DNA of 5,478 nucleotides from an uncultured Erysipelotrichaceae bacterium (GTDB lineage: Bacteria; Bacillota_I; Bacilli_A; Erysipelotrichales; Coprobacillaceae), in contig UPXV01000066.1 in the NCBI GenBank assembly GCA_900538465.1, positions 1 through 5,478 of the forward strand, written 5' to 3'. Position 1 is the stretch's first letter, and each line of letters starts with the position of its first letter. Position numbers and translations under genes: made by a program. This document shows, piece after piece, positions 1 to 4,701 of the stretch. Below the pieces are notes generated by a model. It ran no database searches and was not told the DNA's origin. It saw only the letters and a program-made list of their open reading frames with translations.

Positions 1-50
1 TGCCTTATTTTAGATATAAACAATTTCCCTTATATATTTTTATTTTCAGA

Positions 51-1205
51 TTAACCCCTCACTTTAAATAAGTTATATGTTTCACCTTTTAATTGATTTT
101 TTAATTCATCAAGTTCAATCTCATTTGTAATATAAATATGATCTTTATCTTGAGAAAAATATGTTTCATAATCAATATCTAAAGGATGGTCACATCTGAC
201 ATAATATTTGGAACTTGTAATTGGATAAATGTTTTTTGTATATTGATAATCATGTTTCCACATATCTTGTTTATGTGTTTTCATAATATCACTAACTACA
301 GCACTGGCTGTAACATAACGTCCAGCACCTTTCCCATAGAAAATCACATTTTCTAAATAATTACAAGTTATCTCTATTACATTATATGCCTGATTGACAT
401 TTCCAACAATGTCTTTTATACCTATTAATGTTGGAGAAACATCAATTCCATAACCATTTTCTAGTTTTTTTGCTTGAGCAATTAATTTGATACGATAGCC
501 TAACTTTTTGGCATAATCCATATCTTTCTTTGTGACTTCACGAATTCCTGTTGCTTGAATCTTTTCAAAATCAAAGAAAATTTCAAAAGCGTTCATCGCA
601 AGAATTTGAATTTTATGTGCCGCATCAATACCATCTAAATCTAAACTGGCATCAGCTTCTACATAACCTAATCCATCAGCAATTGTTAATGCTTCATCAA
701 AATCAAGATTATCTGTTTCCATCAAAGTTAAAATGAAATTTGTTGTTCCATTTAAAATACCTTCAATTTTTTCAATTTCATTTGCAATTAAATCTTCCTT
801 TGCAGGTACAACAACTGGAATTCCACCACCAACAGCAGCTTCATAATAAATTTTAGCTTGATGTTTAGCAGCTGTTTCAAAGATTTCCTGACCATCATGA
901 GCAATTAAAGCTTTATTGGCAGTTACAACATGTTTACCTTTTTGTAATGCTTCTATAATAATCTTTTTTGCAATCGTTGTTCCACCAATGAGTTCTACCA
1001 CAACATTAACATCTTCATCATTCAAGACTTCATGATAATCTTGTGTATAAATAATGCCATCAGGTAAAGTTACTTCATCTAATGAACAACCATATTTGAT
1101 AGTCACTTCTTCACCGATTTGTTTTTCTAATCTCTGTTTTTGCTGAGTCAAGATTTCAACGACACCAAATCCGACTGTACCTAAACCAATGACGCCGATT
1201 TTCAT
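51..1205 (-). CDS. hom: Homoserine dehydrogenase, short C-terminal form
   Basis: Cytosolic enzyme reducing aspartate semialdehyde to homoserine with NAD(P)H, the branch point to threonine, methionine and isoleucine. The 384-residue product has an N-terminal Rossmann motif (GLGTVG, residues 7-12), VVTANKALIA (93-102), the family signature GILNGTTNFIL (149-159), the catalytic-region block GYVEAD...DLDGIDAAHK with E183, D194 and K198 in the expected positions, and GAGRYVTASAVVSD (293-306). The start at 1205 is preferred because GGGGGAG lies 5 nt upstream; an in-frame ATG at 1244 would lie inside a terminator hairpin. Many Firmicutes enzymes of this type exceed 400 residues with a full ACT domain. 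Here, after about residue 332, only ACT-like fragments remain (SSKYYVRC and HIYITNEIELDELKNQLK), apparently missing a middle portion. Expression is probably controlled by the upstream leader-peptide attenuator. Identity is near certain; altered allostery is inference. Confidence 0.97.
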   Translation of the reverse strand: MKIGVIGLGTVGFGVVEILTQQKQRLEKQIGEEVTIKYGCSLDEVTLPDGIIYTQDYHEVLNDEDVNVVVELIGGTTIAKKIIIEALQKGKHVVTANKALIAHDGQEIFETAAKHQAKIYYEAAVGGGIPVVVPAKEDLIANEIEKIEGILNGTTNFILTLMETDNLDFDEALTIADGLGYVEADASLDLDGIDAAHKIQILAMNAFEIFFDFEKIQATGIREVTKKDMDYAKKLGYRIKLIAQAKKLENGYGIDVSPTLIGIKDIVGNVNQAYNVIEITCNYLENVIFYGKGAGRYVTASAVVSDIMKTHKQDMWKHDYQYTKNIYPITSSKYYVRCDHPLDIDYETYFSQDKDHIYITNEIELDELKNQLKGETYNLFKVRG

Positions 1206-1220
1206 ACTTACTCCCCCTCT

Positions 1221-1252
1221 AATAAAAAAAGTCTCATGTAGCAATGAGGCTT
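1221..1252 (-). terminator. Intrinsic terminator in the hom leader (attenuator terminator)
   Basis: On the minus strand, AAGCCTCAT (1252-1244) and ATGAGACTT (1237-1229) form a 9-bp stem with one C-A mismatch around the 6-nt loop TGCTAC. Seven T residues then ATT follow (1230-1221). It lies between the hom promoter and the hom start, so it would stop transcription before the gene and must be overcome for expression. The upstream leader contains segments complementary to each arm. Confidence 0.85.
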
Positions 1253-1292
1253 CTTATGTATATAATTATTTATAAACAAAGCCAGTCTCCTA

Positions 1293-1346
1293 TTAACAAT
1301 TTAAAAAACACATTATGGTTTTGGAAATGTTAATAGTCATAATCAT
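1293..1346 (-). CDS. hom leader peptide (17 aa, Met/Ile/Thr-rich)
   Basis: A short reading frame, MIMTINISKTIMCFLNC, preceded by a perfect AAAGGAGG ribosome binding site (1361-1354) with 7 nt to the ATG. Nine of 17 codons are Met, Ile or Thr, the end products made from homoserine; with two Asn and one Lys, 12 of 17 are aspartate-family amino acids. Residues 2-5 are Ile-Met-Thr-Ile. Its TAA stop lies 2 nt before an RNA segment that can form the antiterminator. This is the geometry of ribosome-mediated attenuation, as in the thr leader of enteric bacteria. The peptide probably has no function beyond sensing charged tRNA. Seen directly: the frame, ribosome binding site and composition. Inferred: the role. 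Confidence 0.8.
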   Translation of the reverse strand: MIMTINISKTIMCFLNC

Positions 1347-1373
1347 GAGACTTCCTCCTTTGTTATTGCATTG

Positions 1374-1402
1374 ATAATAGCATTTCTGTATACATTTGTC
1401 AA
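1374..1402 (-). promoter_or_regulatory. Sigma-A-type promoter of the hom leader
   Basis: On the minus strand TTGACA (1402-1397) and TATTAT (1379-1374) are separated by 17 bp, with TGC before the -10 (extended -10). Predicted transcription start is near 1367, about 20 nt before the leader-peptide ATG, giving a leader of roughly 160 nt before hom. Confidence 0.88.
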
Positions 1403-1466
1403 TTTTTTCATGACTTTTTTTGAAATATTTAAAATATAGTATCTAACTTTTGGAAAAATAGAAAAA

Positions 1467-2222
1467 CTATTCTTTATTTTCTATATCGTCAATACATTCT
1501 GCAAGTGTATGGACAACTTTTTTAGCAATTTTTTGAACATCTGTAGGTGCATAAGTAAATGTATAACCATTTTCAATTGCATTTAACATAGGTAAATCAT
1601 TCCAAGAATCACCAATTCCATAAATATCATCCATAGATAATTGAAAATATTCTTGAATGATTTTCATACCATTTCCTTTTGAACATCCTTTGGCGGCTAA
1701 ATCAACATGTTGATTGTTTTGATAAGCTTCTATGACATCACCATAGTGTTCAATAATCTTTTGGGTATCTAATGTAGCCTTTTTTATTTCATCTTTTTCA
1801 TAATGAAATGAAAATGCACTCACATCTTCAACTTTTAAATCATCTAATGATTCAAGGTAGACACCATGATAATCATGCTTTTTTGTCTTATAGATTTTAT
1901 ACATAATATCATTATGAACGATAGACATATCTTTTTGATTTAAGAAATGATAAATATCTTTGACTAAAGTCATTGGTATTTTCTTTTCAAAGATAATTTC
2001 TTTATCCTTATTTAAGATAAGAGCACCACTTAATAAGATATAAAAATCATGTTCTAAATGATAAGGTTTACTAGGATTAACGATTCCTTCCAAAGATCTT
2101 CCACTACAGACACCAAATAAATGTCCCTGGTTTTGAAACTCATGAATGGCTTTCACATCATCTTCTTTCATATGATCATCAAACCATAACGTATTATCAA
2201 AATCACTTGCTAATAACTTCAT
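1467..2222 (-). CDS. Cof-type HAD-superfamily phosphatase
   Basis: Cytosolic Mg-dependent hydrolase of the Cof/YbjI-like HAD subfamily (IIB cap), which dephosphorylates sugar phosphates, nucleotides or cofactors; substrate cannot be told from sequence. The 251-residue product has all four HAD motifs: DFDNT (D7 nucleophile, D9 acid/base), CSGRS with S40, a lysine in CSKGNGM (K182), and GDSWNDLPML with D205 and D209. The stretch between motifs II and III (about 50-175) is long enough for the IIB cap. Length is slightly below the usual 260-280. The start at 2222 is chosen because AGGTGA lies 4 nt upstream and the protein then begins right at motif I (MKLLASDFDNT). An in-frame extension to 2321 would add 33 Lys/Phe-rich residues and overlap AT-rich promoter-like DNA. 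It has its own direction but no clear functional link to hom. Confidence 0.9.
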   Translation of the reverse strand: MKLLASDFDNTLWFDDHMKEDDVKAIHEFQNQGHLFGVCSGRSLEGIVNPSKPYHLEHDFYILLSGALILNKDKEIIFEKKIPMTLVKDIYHFLNQKDMSIVHNDIMYKIYKTKKHDYHGVYLESLDDLKVEDVSAFSFHYEKDEIKKATLDTQKIIEHYGDVIEAYQNNQHVDLAAKGCSKGNGMKIIQEYFQLSMDDIYGIGDSWNDLPMLNAIENGYTFTYAPTDVQKIAKKVVHTLAECIDDIENKE

Positions 2223-2241
2223 AATTTCACCTCGCTTTTTT

Positions 2242-2247
2242 ATTATA
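2242..2247 (-). promoter_or_regulatory. Possible -10 box for the HAD phosphatase
   Basis: A TATAAT hexamer on the minus strand (2247-2242) lies just upstream of the AGGTGA ribosome binding site. No good -35 is seen at 16-18 bp (closest TGGTGT), and the 5' leader would be only about 13 nt. The region is very AT-rich, so chance is possible. Confidence 0.3.
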
Positions 2248-2323
2248 TATGAATTTATAAATAAACACCATTTTTTTCTTAAAAGGAAAGATTTTTTCAT
2301 AAAATATTTTTTCATGAACAAAC

Positions 2324-2352
2324 TTGAAATGTCACTTGTATTGTGCTAAGAT
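2324..2352 (+). promoter_or_regulatory. Promoter of the antitoxin RNA
   Basis: TTGAAA (2324-2329), a 17-bp spacer and TAAGAT (2347-2352) with TGC directly before the -10 (extended -10). Predicted start is near 2359. No protein frame follows; transcription would reach the hairpin at 2392-2423 after about 65 nt, matching a small antisense RNA. Confidence 0.8.
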
Positions 2353-2361
2353 ACTTGTGAA

Positions 2362-2388
2362 GAAGTTAAAACCGAGACATTGTTCTCA
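2362..2388 (+). repeat. Direct repeats in antitoxin RNA (DRa/DRb analogues, copy 1)
   Basis: GAAGTTAAAACC (2362-2373) and ACATTGTTCTCA (2377-2388) each recur exactly within the toxin gene, in the same order; the gap is 3 nt here. They supply trans base-pairing between two RNAs that otherwise overlap only at the terminator. Confidence 0.9.
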
Positions 2389-2391
2389 AAC

Positions 2392-2423
2392 GAAAACCCA
2401 AGGAATCGGCTCCTTGGGTTTTC
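2392..2423. terminator. Bidirectional terminator shared by toxin mRNA and antitoxin RNA
   Basis: AAAACCCAAGGA (2393-2404) and TCCTTGGGTTTT (2411-2422) form a perfect 12-bp stem around a 6-nt loop, with G2392-C2423 as a thirteenth pair. A-rich 5' and T-rich 3' ends work as a terminator on either strand. CCGAG (2372-2376) and CTCGG (2423-2427) offer a further outer pairing. A shared two-way terminator overlapping both RNAs is a hallmark of par-type loci. Confidence 0.88.
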
Positions 2424-2434
2424 TCGGCTTATTA

Positions 2435-2530
2435 TCAGTGAAGTCTGCTGTCAAGCCATCTGCAAAGAAAGTATAAAATCAATCCTGCTACGACAGAGAC
2501 GATAATTGAAGTTAAAACCTCAATCAACAT
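2435..2530 (-). CDS. Small hydrophobic Fst-like type I toxin (31 aa)
   Basis: A 31-residue membrane peptide starting MLIEVLTSIIVSVVAG and ending in CRWLDSRLH. Residues 3-22 form one transmembrane helix with no charge after Glu4; the tail is polar with Arg, Asp, Arg and His. The spacing of the hydrophobic segment, Gly16 and the C-terminal WLD resembles the Fst/Ldr family, whose members insert in the membrane and halt growth when overproduced; the central Pro of classical Fst is replaced here. The ribosome binding site is exceptional (AAAGGAGGTGAG, 8 nt from ATG). The gene is convergent with a small antisense RNA and shares its terminator. Gene finders would miss it. A membrane peptide of another function is possible, but the locus layout strongly favours a type I toxin. 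Confidence 0.85.
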   Translation of the reverse strand: MLIEVLTSIIVSVVAGLILYFLCRWLDSRLH

Positions 2531-2538
2531 TGTTCTCA
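2508..2538 (+). repeat. Direct repeats in the toxin gene (DRa/DRb analogues, copy 2)
   Basis: The same two 12-mers recur at 2508-2519 (inside early toxin codons) and 2527-2538 (toxin ATG plus the end of its ribosome binding site), with a 7-nt gap. On the toxin mRNA these are the complements of the antitoxin segments. Confidence 0.9.
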
Positions 2539-2555
2539 CCTCCTTTCAAGGGAGG
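2539..2555 (-). promoter_or_regulatory. 5' hairpin sequestering the toxin Shine-Dalgarno
   Basis: In the toxin mRNA CCTCC (2555-2551) is perfectly complementary to the Shine-Dalgarno GGAGG (2543-2539) across a 7-nt loop. It lies about 10 nt from the predicted 5' end. Such a hairpin would hold toxin translation low; pAD1 RNA I uses the same device upstream of fst. Confidence 0.75.
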
Positions 2556-2570
2556 GCTGATAACACGTTG

Positions 2571-2604
2571 ATTATACCATAAGAGTTATAGGTGTGCGTC
2601 TCAA
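2571..2604 (-). promoter_or_regulatory. Toxin promoter
   Basis: The minus strand has TATAAT (2576-2571) preceded by TGG, a strong extended -10, giving a start near 2564. A TTGAGA -35-like box (2604-2599) sits 22 bp upstream of it, too far, but 17 bp upstream of the overlapping alternative TATGGT (2581-2576). Either register places the start just before the Shine-Dalgarno hairpin. Predicted toxin mRNA is about 170 nt. Confidence 0.65.
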
Positions 2605-2622
2605 ATTTGTCTCGTGTTATTG

Positions 2623-2650
2623 GTATCCTTAAAGGGATACTTTTCTTTTG
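2623..2650 (+). terminator. Hairpin with T-rich tail, possible terminator or operator
   Basis: GTATCC (2623-2628) and GGATAC (2635-2640) form a 6-bp stem with a 6-nt loop, followed by TTTTCTTTT on the plus strand only. No plus-strand gene or convincing promoter ends here, so it may stop readthrough from the left before the regulator promoter, or be an inverted-repeat protein site. Confidence 0.45.
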
Positions 2651-2657
2651 GCTTTTG

Positions 2658-2670
2658 CACTAATTTAGTG
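2658..2670. promoter_or_regulatory. 13-bp palindrome upstream of the regulator promoter
   Basis: CACTAATTTAGTG is a perfect 6-bp inverted repeat around a central T, 12 bp upstream of the -35 box of the next gene. This is a plausible operator for an activator, possibly the downstream regulator itself. No matching second copy was found in the window. Confidence 0.35.
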
Positions 2671-2682
2671 AAATTTAATGAT

Positions 2683-2711
2683 TTGAGACTATTAAAAACA
2701 AGTGATATGAT
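2683..2711 (+). promoter_or_regulatory. Promoter of the PRD regulator operon
   Basis: TTGAGA (2683-2688), 17-bp spacer, TATGAT (2706-2711) preceded by TGA (extended -10). Predicted start is near 2718, giving a leader of about 30 nt before the AAAGGAGAG ribosome binding site. Confidence 0.75.
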
Positions 2712-2747
2712 ATAGATAGCGAAAAGTGTCGAAAGGAGAGAATGTGT

Positions 2748-4691
2748 ATGTTGTTACCAAGAGAAAGACAAATATTAGAATTATTATATACAAGTCATAA
2801 ACCATTAACGTCCTCTCAATTAGCACAAAGCTTACAAATGAGTTCACGAACTGTTAAAGCTGATATTAAAAAAATAAAAGATGAAATTGAAGGGACAGGA
2901 TGCCAAATTCTAACCAAAACAGGAAAGGGTATATGGCTTGAATATACAAGTGAGGGTCAAAAGTATTTAGATGATCTTTTATTGCGTAATGAAAATGCAT
3001 CTTCCTTTTTACCAGAAACAAGAAAGTATTATATTGCTTTGGAATTATTACGGACAGATGATTATATTTCGATGGAAAGTATTTCTGAGAAATTGTTTGT
3101 GAGTAAAGGAACAATAATGAATGATGTCAATAAATTAATTAAATTTTTTGATAGTTTTGATTTGGTACTAGAAAAATCAGTAAAATATGGCATGGTTCTT
3201 AAAGGAATAGAATTAAAAAGAAGAATTGCTGAAGCTTATGTACTTAGAAAAATTGTGGCTTATCGTGGGAATCAAGTCATAGATAAATTACAACCTTTTT
3301 TTGAACATGTTTCACTCAAAACAATAGGTGCACTTATTCAAAATACGCAACAAAAGTATGATTTGGTCATTGCTGATAATTCTTATGTTAATTTTATTTT
3401 ACAGTTAGCGATTATGGTAGAACATTTGTATCAAGGAAAGATATGTCAAGAAATCATTGAAACCCACAATCAAGAATTAGAGTGGCAGATAAGCCAATAT
3501 ATTGTTGAGGGACTTCAACATCTCTTTCATATAGAAATATTAGAAAACGATGCAATTTATGTATATATGAATGTTATTGGATTAAAATATCAAAACAAAA
3601 AAATTTATCAAAATCGGAATTTAGAAAGCATTCGTGCCATTTCACCAGAGACATATGATGGGATTGTTGAAATTATTAGGGAAGTTGATGCTTTGTATGG
3701 TGAAGATTTGTGTCATGATCAAGAGTTTATGACATCATTATTTATTCATCTCAATGCTTTGTTTATTCGTTTAATGAATTCTATGTATATTGAAAATCCA
3801 TTAAAGAAAACAATTAAGAGTGATTTACCATATGAATATGAAATTGCAACCTATATTTCCCGCTTATTAACACGGGAACATTATTTCTTATTAAAAGAAG
3901 ATGATATATGTGATTTGGCATTGTATGTAGGTGCTTCTTTAAAGCGGAAGACGGCTCATTCCATCAGACAAAATCCAACAGTTGTGATTGTTTGTGGAAG
4001 TGGAATGTCAACATCACAATTTATTGAAGCAAAGATCCATTTGGCTTTTCCACATGTTGTTATTAAAGATATTGTTCCTATATTTAAAGCCAATGAATTA
4101 AAAAAAGAAGATCAAGATTTTGTGATTTCAACTGTTCCACTTCATTTAGAAGATATTGATGTTTTCACTGTTTCACCAATGTTAAGTAAAGAAGATATGC
4201 AACGTTTATCTGAAATGTTTGAATCAACTGCATTAAAAACCCAAGACAATCAAGGTGTTTACGGTCAGTTGGTATCTAAGTTTAAAGATAATATTTGTTT
4301 CTTCCAATGTGATTGTCGTAGTAAAGAAGAAGTGATTTCTTTAATGGGAACAAGGTTAATGAATCAAAAATATGTTGATGATGGTTTTATTGAATCAGTT
4401 TTTAAAAGAGAAAATTTAGCACCTACATCAATTGGAGATGGTTTTGCTATACCACATTCATTTCGTGGTCATATTTTAAAACCGGGGATTGCTTTTATGA
4501 CTTTAAAGAAACCAATTGTATGGGGAGAAGAAAAGGTGCAAATGATTTTAATGATTGCTTTAGATCCAGATGATAAAGATTCATTTAGAGTGATTTTTTC
4601 TCAATTAGCAGAATTAACAAAAGATACGACAAAGATTCAAAAGATATTAAGTGTTCAAAATTATAAAGAGTTTATGAAGATATTAAAATAG
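2748..4691 (+). CDS. PTS-controlled PRD transcriptional regulator (LicR/MtlR-like)
   Basis: A 647-residue cytosolic regulator of the BglG/LicR/MtlR superfamily; members of this layout activate transcription in response to PTS phosphorylation. Domains in order: N-terminal winged HTH (about 5-60, SSQLAQSLQMSSRTVKADIKK), a second Mga-like HTH (about 90-150), PRD1 (about 185-290), PRD2 (about 300-402), an EIIB-like domain with VCGSGMSTSQ (Cys416), and a type-2 EIIA-like domain (about 505-647) with IGDGFAIPHS (His570). PRD2 keeps one phosphorylatable-type histidine (IHLNAL, His334). Its second site reads ALYVGASL with Tyr, and the matching PRD1 positions read LQLAIM (Gln) and YMNVIG (Asn). Start: ATG 2748 lies 9 nt from GGAG; ATG 2742 is only 3 nt away and would add two residues. 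The MFS gene follows after 10 nt, so that transporter is a likely target. Inducing sugar is unknown. Confidence 0.92.
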   Translation: MLLPRERQILELLYTSHKPLTSSQLAQSLQMSSRTVKADIKKIKDEIEGTGCQILTKTGKGIWLEYTSEGQKYLDDLLLRNENASSFLPETRKYYIALELLRTDDYISMESISEKLFVSKGTIMNDVNKLIKFFDSFDLVLEKSVKYGMVLKGIELKRRIAEAYVLRKIVAYRGNQVIDKLQPFFEHVSLKTIGALIQNTQQKYDLVIADNSYVNFILQLAIMVEHLYQGKICQEIIETHNQELEWQISQYIVEGLQHLFHIEILENDAIYVYMNVIGLKYQNKKIYQNRNLESIRAISPETYDGIVEIIREVDALYGEDLCHDQEFMTSLFIHLNALFIRLMNSMYIENPLKKTIKSDLPYEYEIATYISRLLTREHYFLLKEDDICDLALYVGASLKRKTAHSIRQNPTVVIVCGSGMSTSQFIEAKIHLAFPHVVIKDIVPIFKANELKKEDQDFVISTVPLHLEDIDVFTVSPMLSKEDMQRLSEMFESTALKTQDNQGVYGQLVSKFKDNICFFQCDCRSKEEVISLMGTRLMNQKYVDDGFIESVFKRENLAPTSIGDGFAIPHSFRGHILKPGIAFMTLKKPIVWGEEKVQMILMIALDPDDKDSFRVIFSQLAELTKDTTKIQKILSVQNYKEFMKILK

Positions 4692-4701
4692 AGGGTGTAT
4701 T

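Larger units (their letters stand above)
1221..1367 (-). promoter_or_regulatory. Transcription attenuator leader RNA of hom
   Basis: Four RNA segments can be drawn. Segment 1 around the leader ribosome binding site carries AACAAAG and AGTCTC (1366-1348). Segment 2, just after the leader stop, carries GAGACT and CTTTGTT (1289-1275). Segments 3 and 4 are the terminator arms. 1:2 pairing (AGTCTC/GAGACT plus AACAAAG/CTTTGTT, 13 pairs with an internal loop) leaves 3:4 free to terminate. 2:3 pairing (GGCTT/AAGCC, extendable by TTTAT/ATAAG past a 2-nt bulge) would prevent the terminator. A ribosome stalled at the early Ile-Met-Thr-Ile codons would mask segment 1 and favour 2:3; one reaching the stop would mask segment 2 and favour termination. 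Segment 1 also has a perfect 10-nt complement (AAGTCTCATG) to the 3' terminator arm. No T-box consensus is seen. Pairings are by eye; the mechanism is inferred. Confidence 0.78.
2359..2424 (+). ncRNA. Fst/par-like antitoxin RNA (RNA II type)
   Basis: Predicted RNA of about 65 nt running from the promoter at 2324-2352 to the shared terminator, convergent with the toxin transcript. It carries two 12-nt stretches identical to the plus strand of the toxin gene, so it can base-pair with toxin mRNA: GAAGTTAAAACC (2362-2373) against toxin codons 4-8, and ACATTGTTCTCA (2377-2388) against the ribosome-binding-site/start region. GAGA (2374-2377) and TCTC (2384-2387) can form a small hairpin presenting CATTGT, the complement of ACAATG at the toxin start. 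Size, repeats and convergence match RNA II of the pAD1 par system. Repeats are seen directly; the RNA itself is inferred. Confidence 0.8.

Noticed and set aside
1..50. Gene or terminator downstream of hom
   Set aside because: AT-rich sequence with no frame, ribosome binding site or stable hairpin visible before the window edge.
551..736. 61-codon plus-strand frame
   Set aside because: Lies wholly opposite the conserved catalytic part of hom, has no ribosome binding site, and its composition is that of an antisense shadow.
1206..1244. N-terminal extension of hom to the ATG at 1244
   Set aside because: The extra 13 codons run through a terminator hairpin and its T-tract, while a good ribosome binding site precedes the ATG at 1205 where the Rossmann motif starts.
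1221..1367. T-box riboswitch upstream of hom
   Set aside because: No AGGGTGGNACCGCG-like T-box sequence is present, and the leader of about 160 nt is short for a T-box and is occupied by a translated small frame.
1454..1472. Terminator for the HAD gene (AATAG/CTATT hairpin)
   Set aside because: Only a 5-bp AT-rich stem overlapping the stop codon with a short T-run; too weak to support in this base composition.
2223..2321. N-terminal extension of the HAD phosphatase to 2321
   Set aside because: It adds a Lys/Phe-rich stretch unlike HAD proteins; the ATG at 2222 has AGGTGA upstream and begins just before motif I.
2560..2620. Inverted repeat ATAACACG ... CGTGTTAT flanking the toxin promoter
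   Set aside because: An exact 8-bp match 45 bp apart, but most of it lies upstream of the predicted transcript start and no second evidence supports an operator; could be chance.
2712..2747. BglG/LicT-type RNA antiterminator upstream of the regulator
   Set aside because: No such hairpin-terminator pair is seen in the short leader, and the protein has DNA-binding HTH domains rather than the CAT RNA-binding domain.
2866..3114. 82-codon minus-strand frame
   Set aside because: Opposite the HTH region of the PRD regulator; Phe/Ile/Tyr-rich as expected from an antisense of an AT-rich gene, with no start signal.
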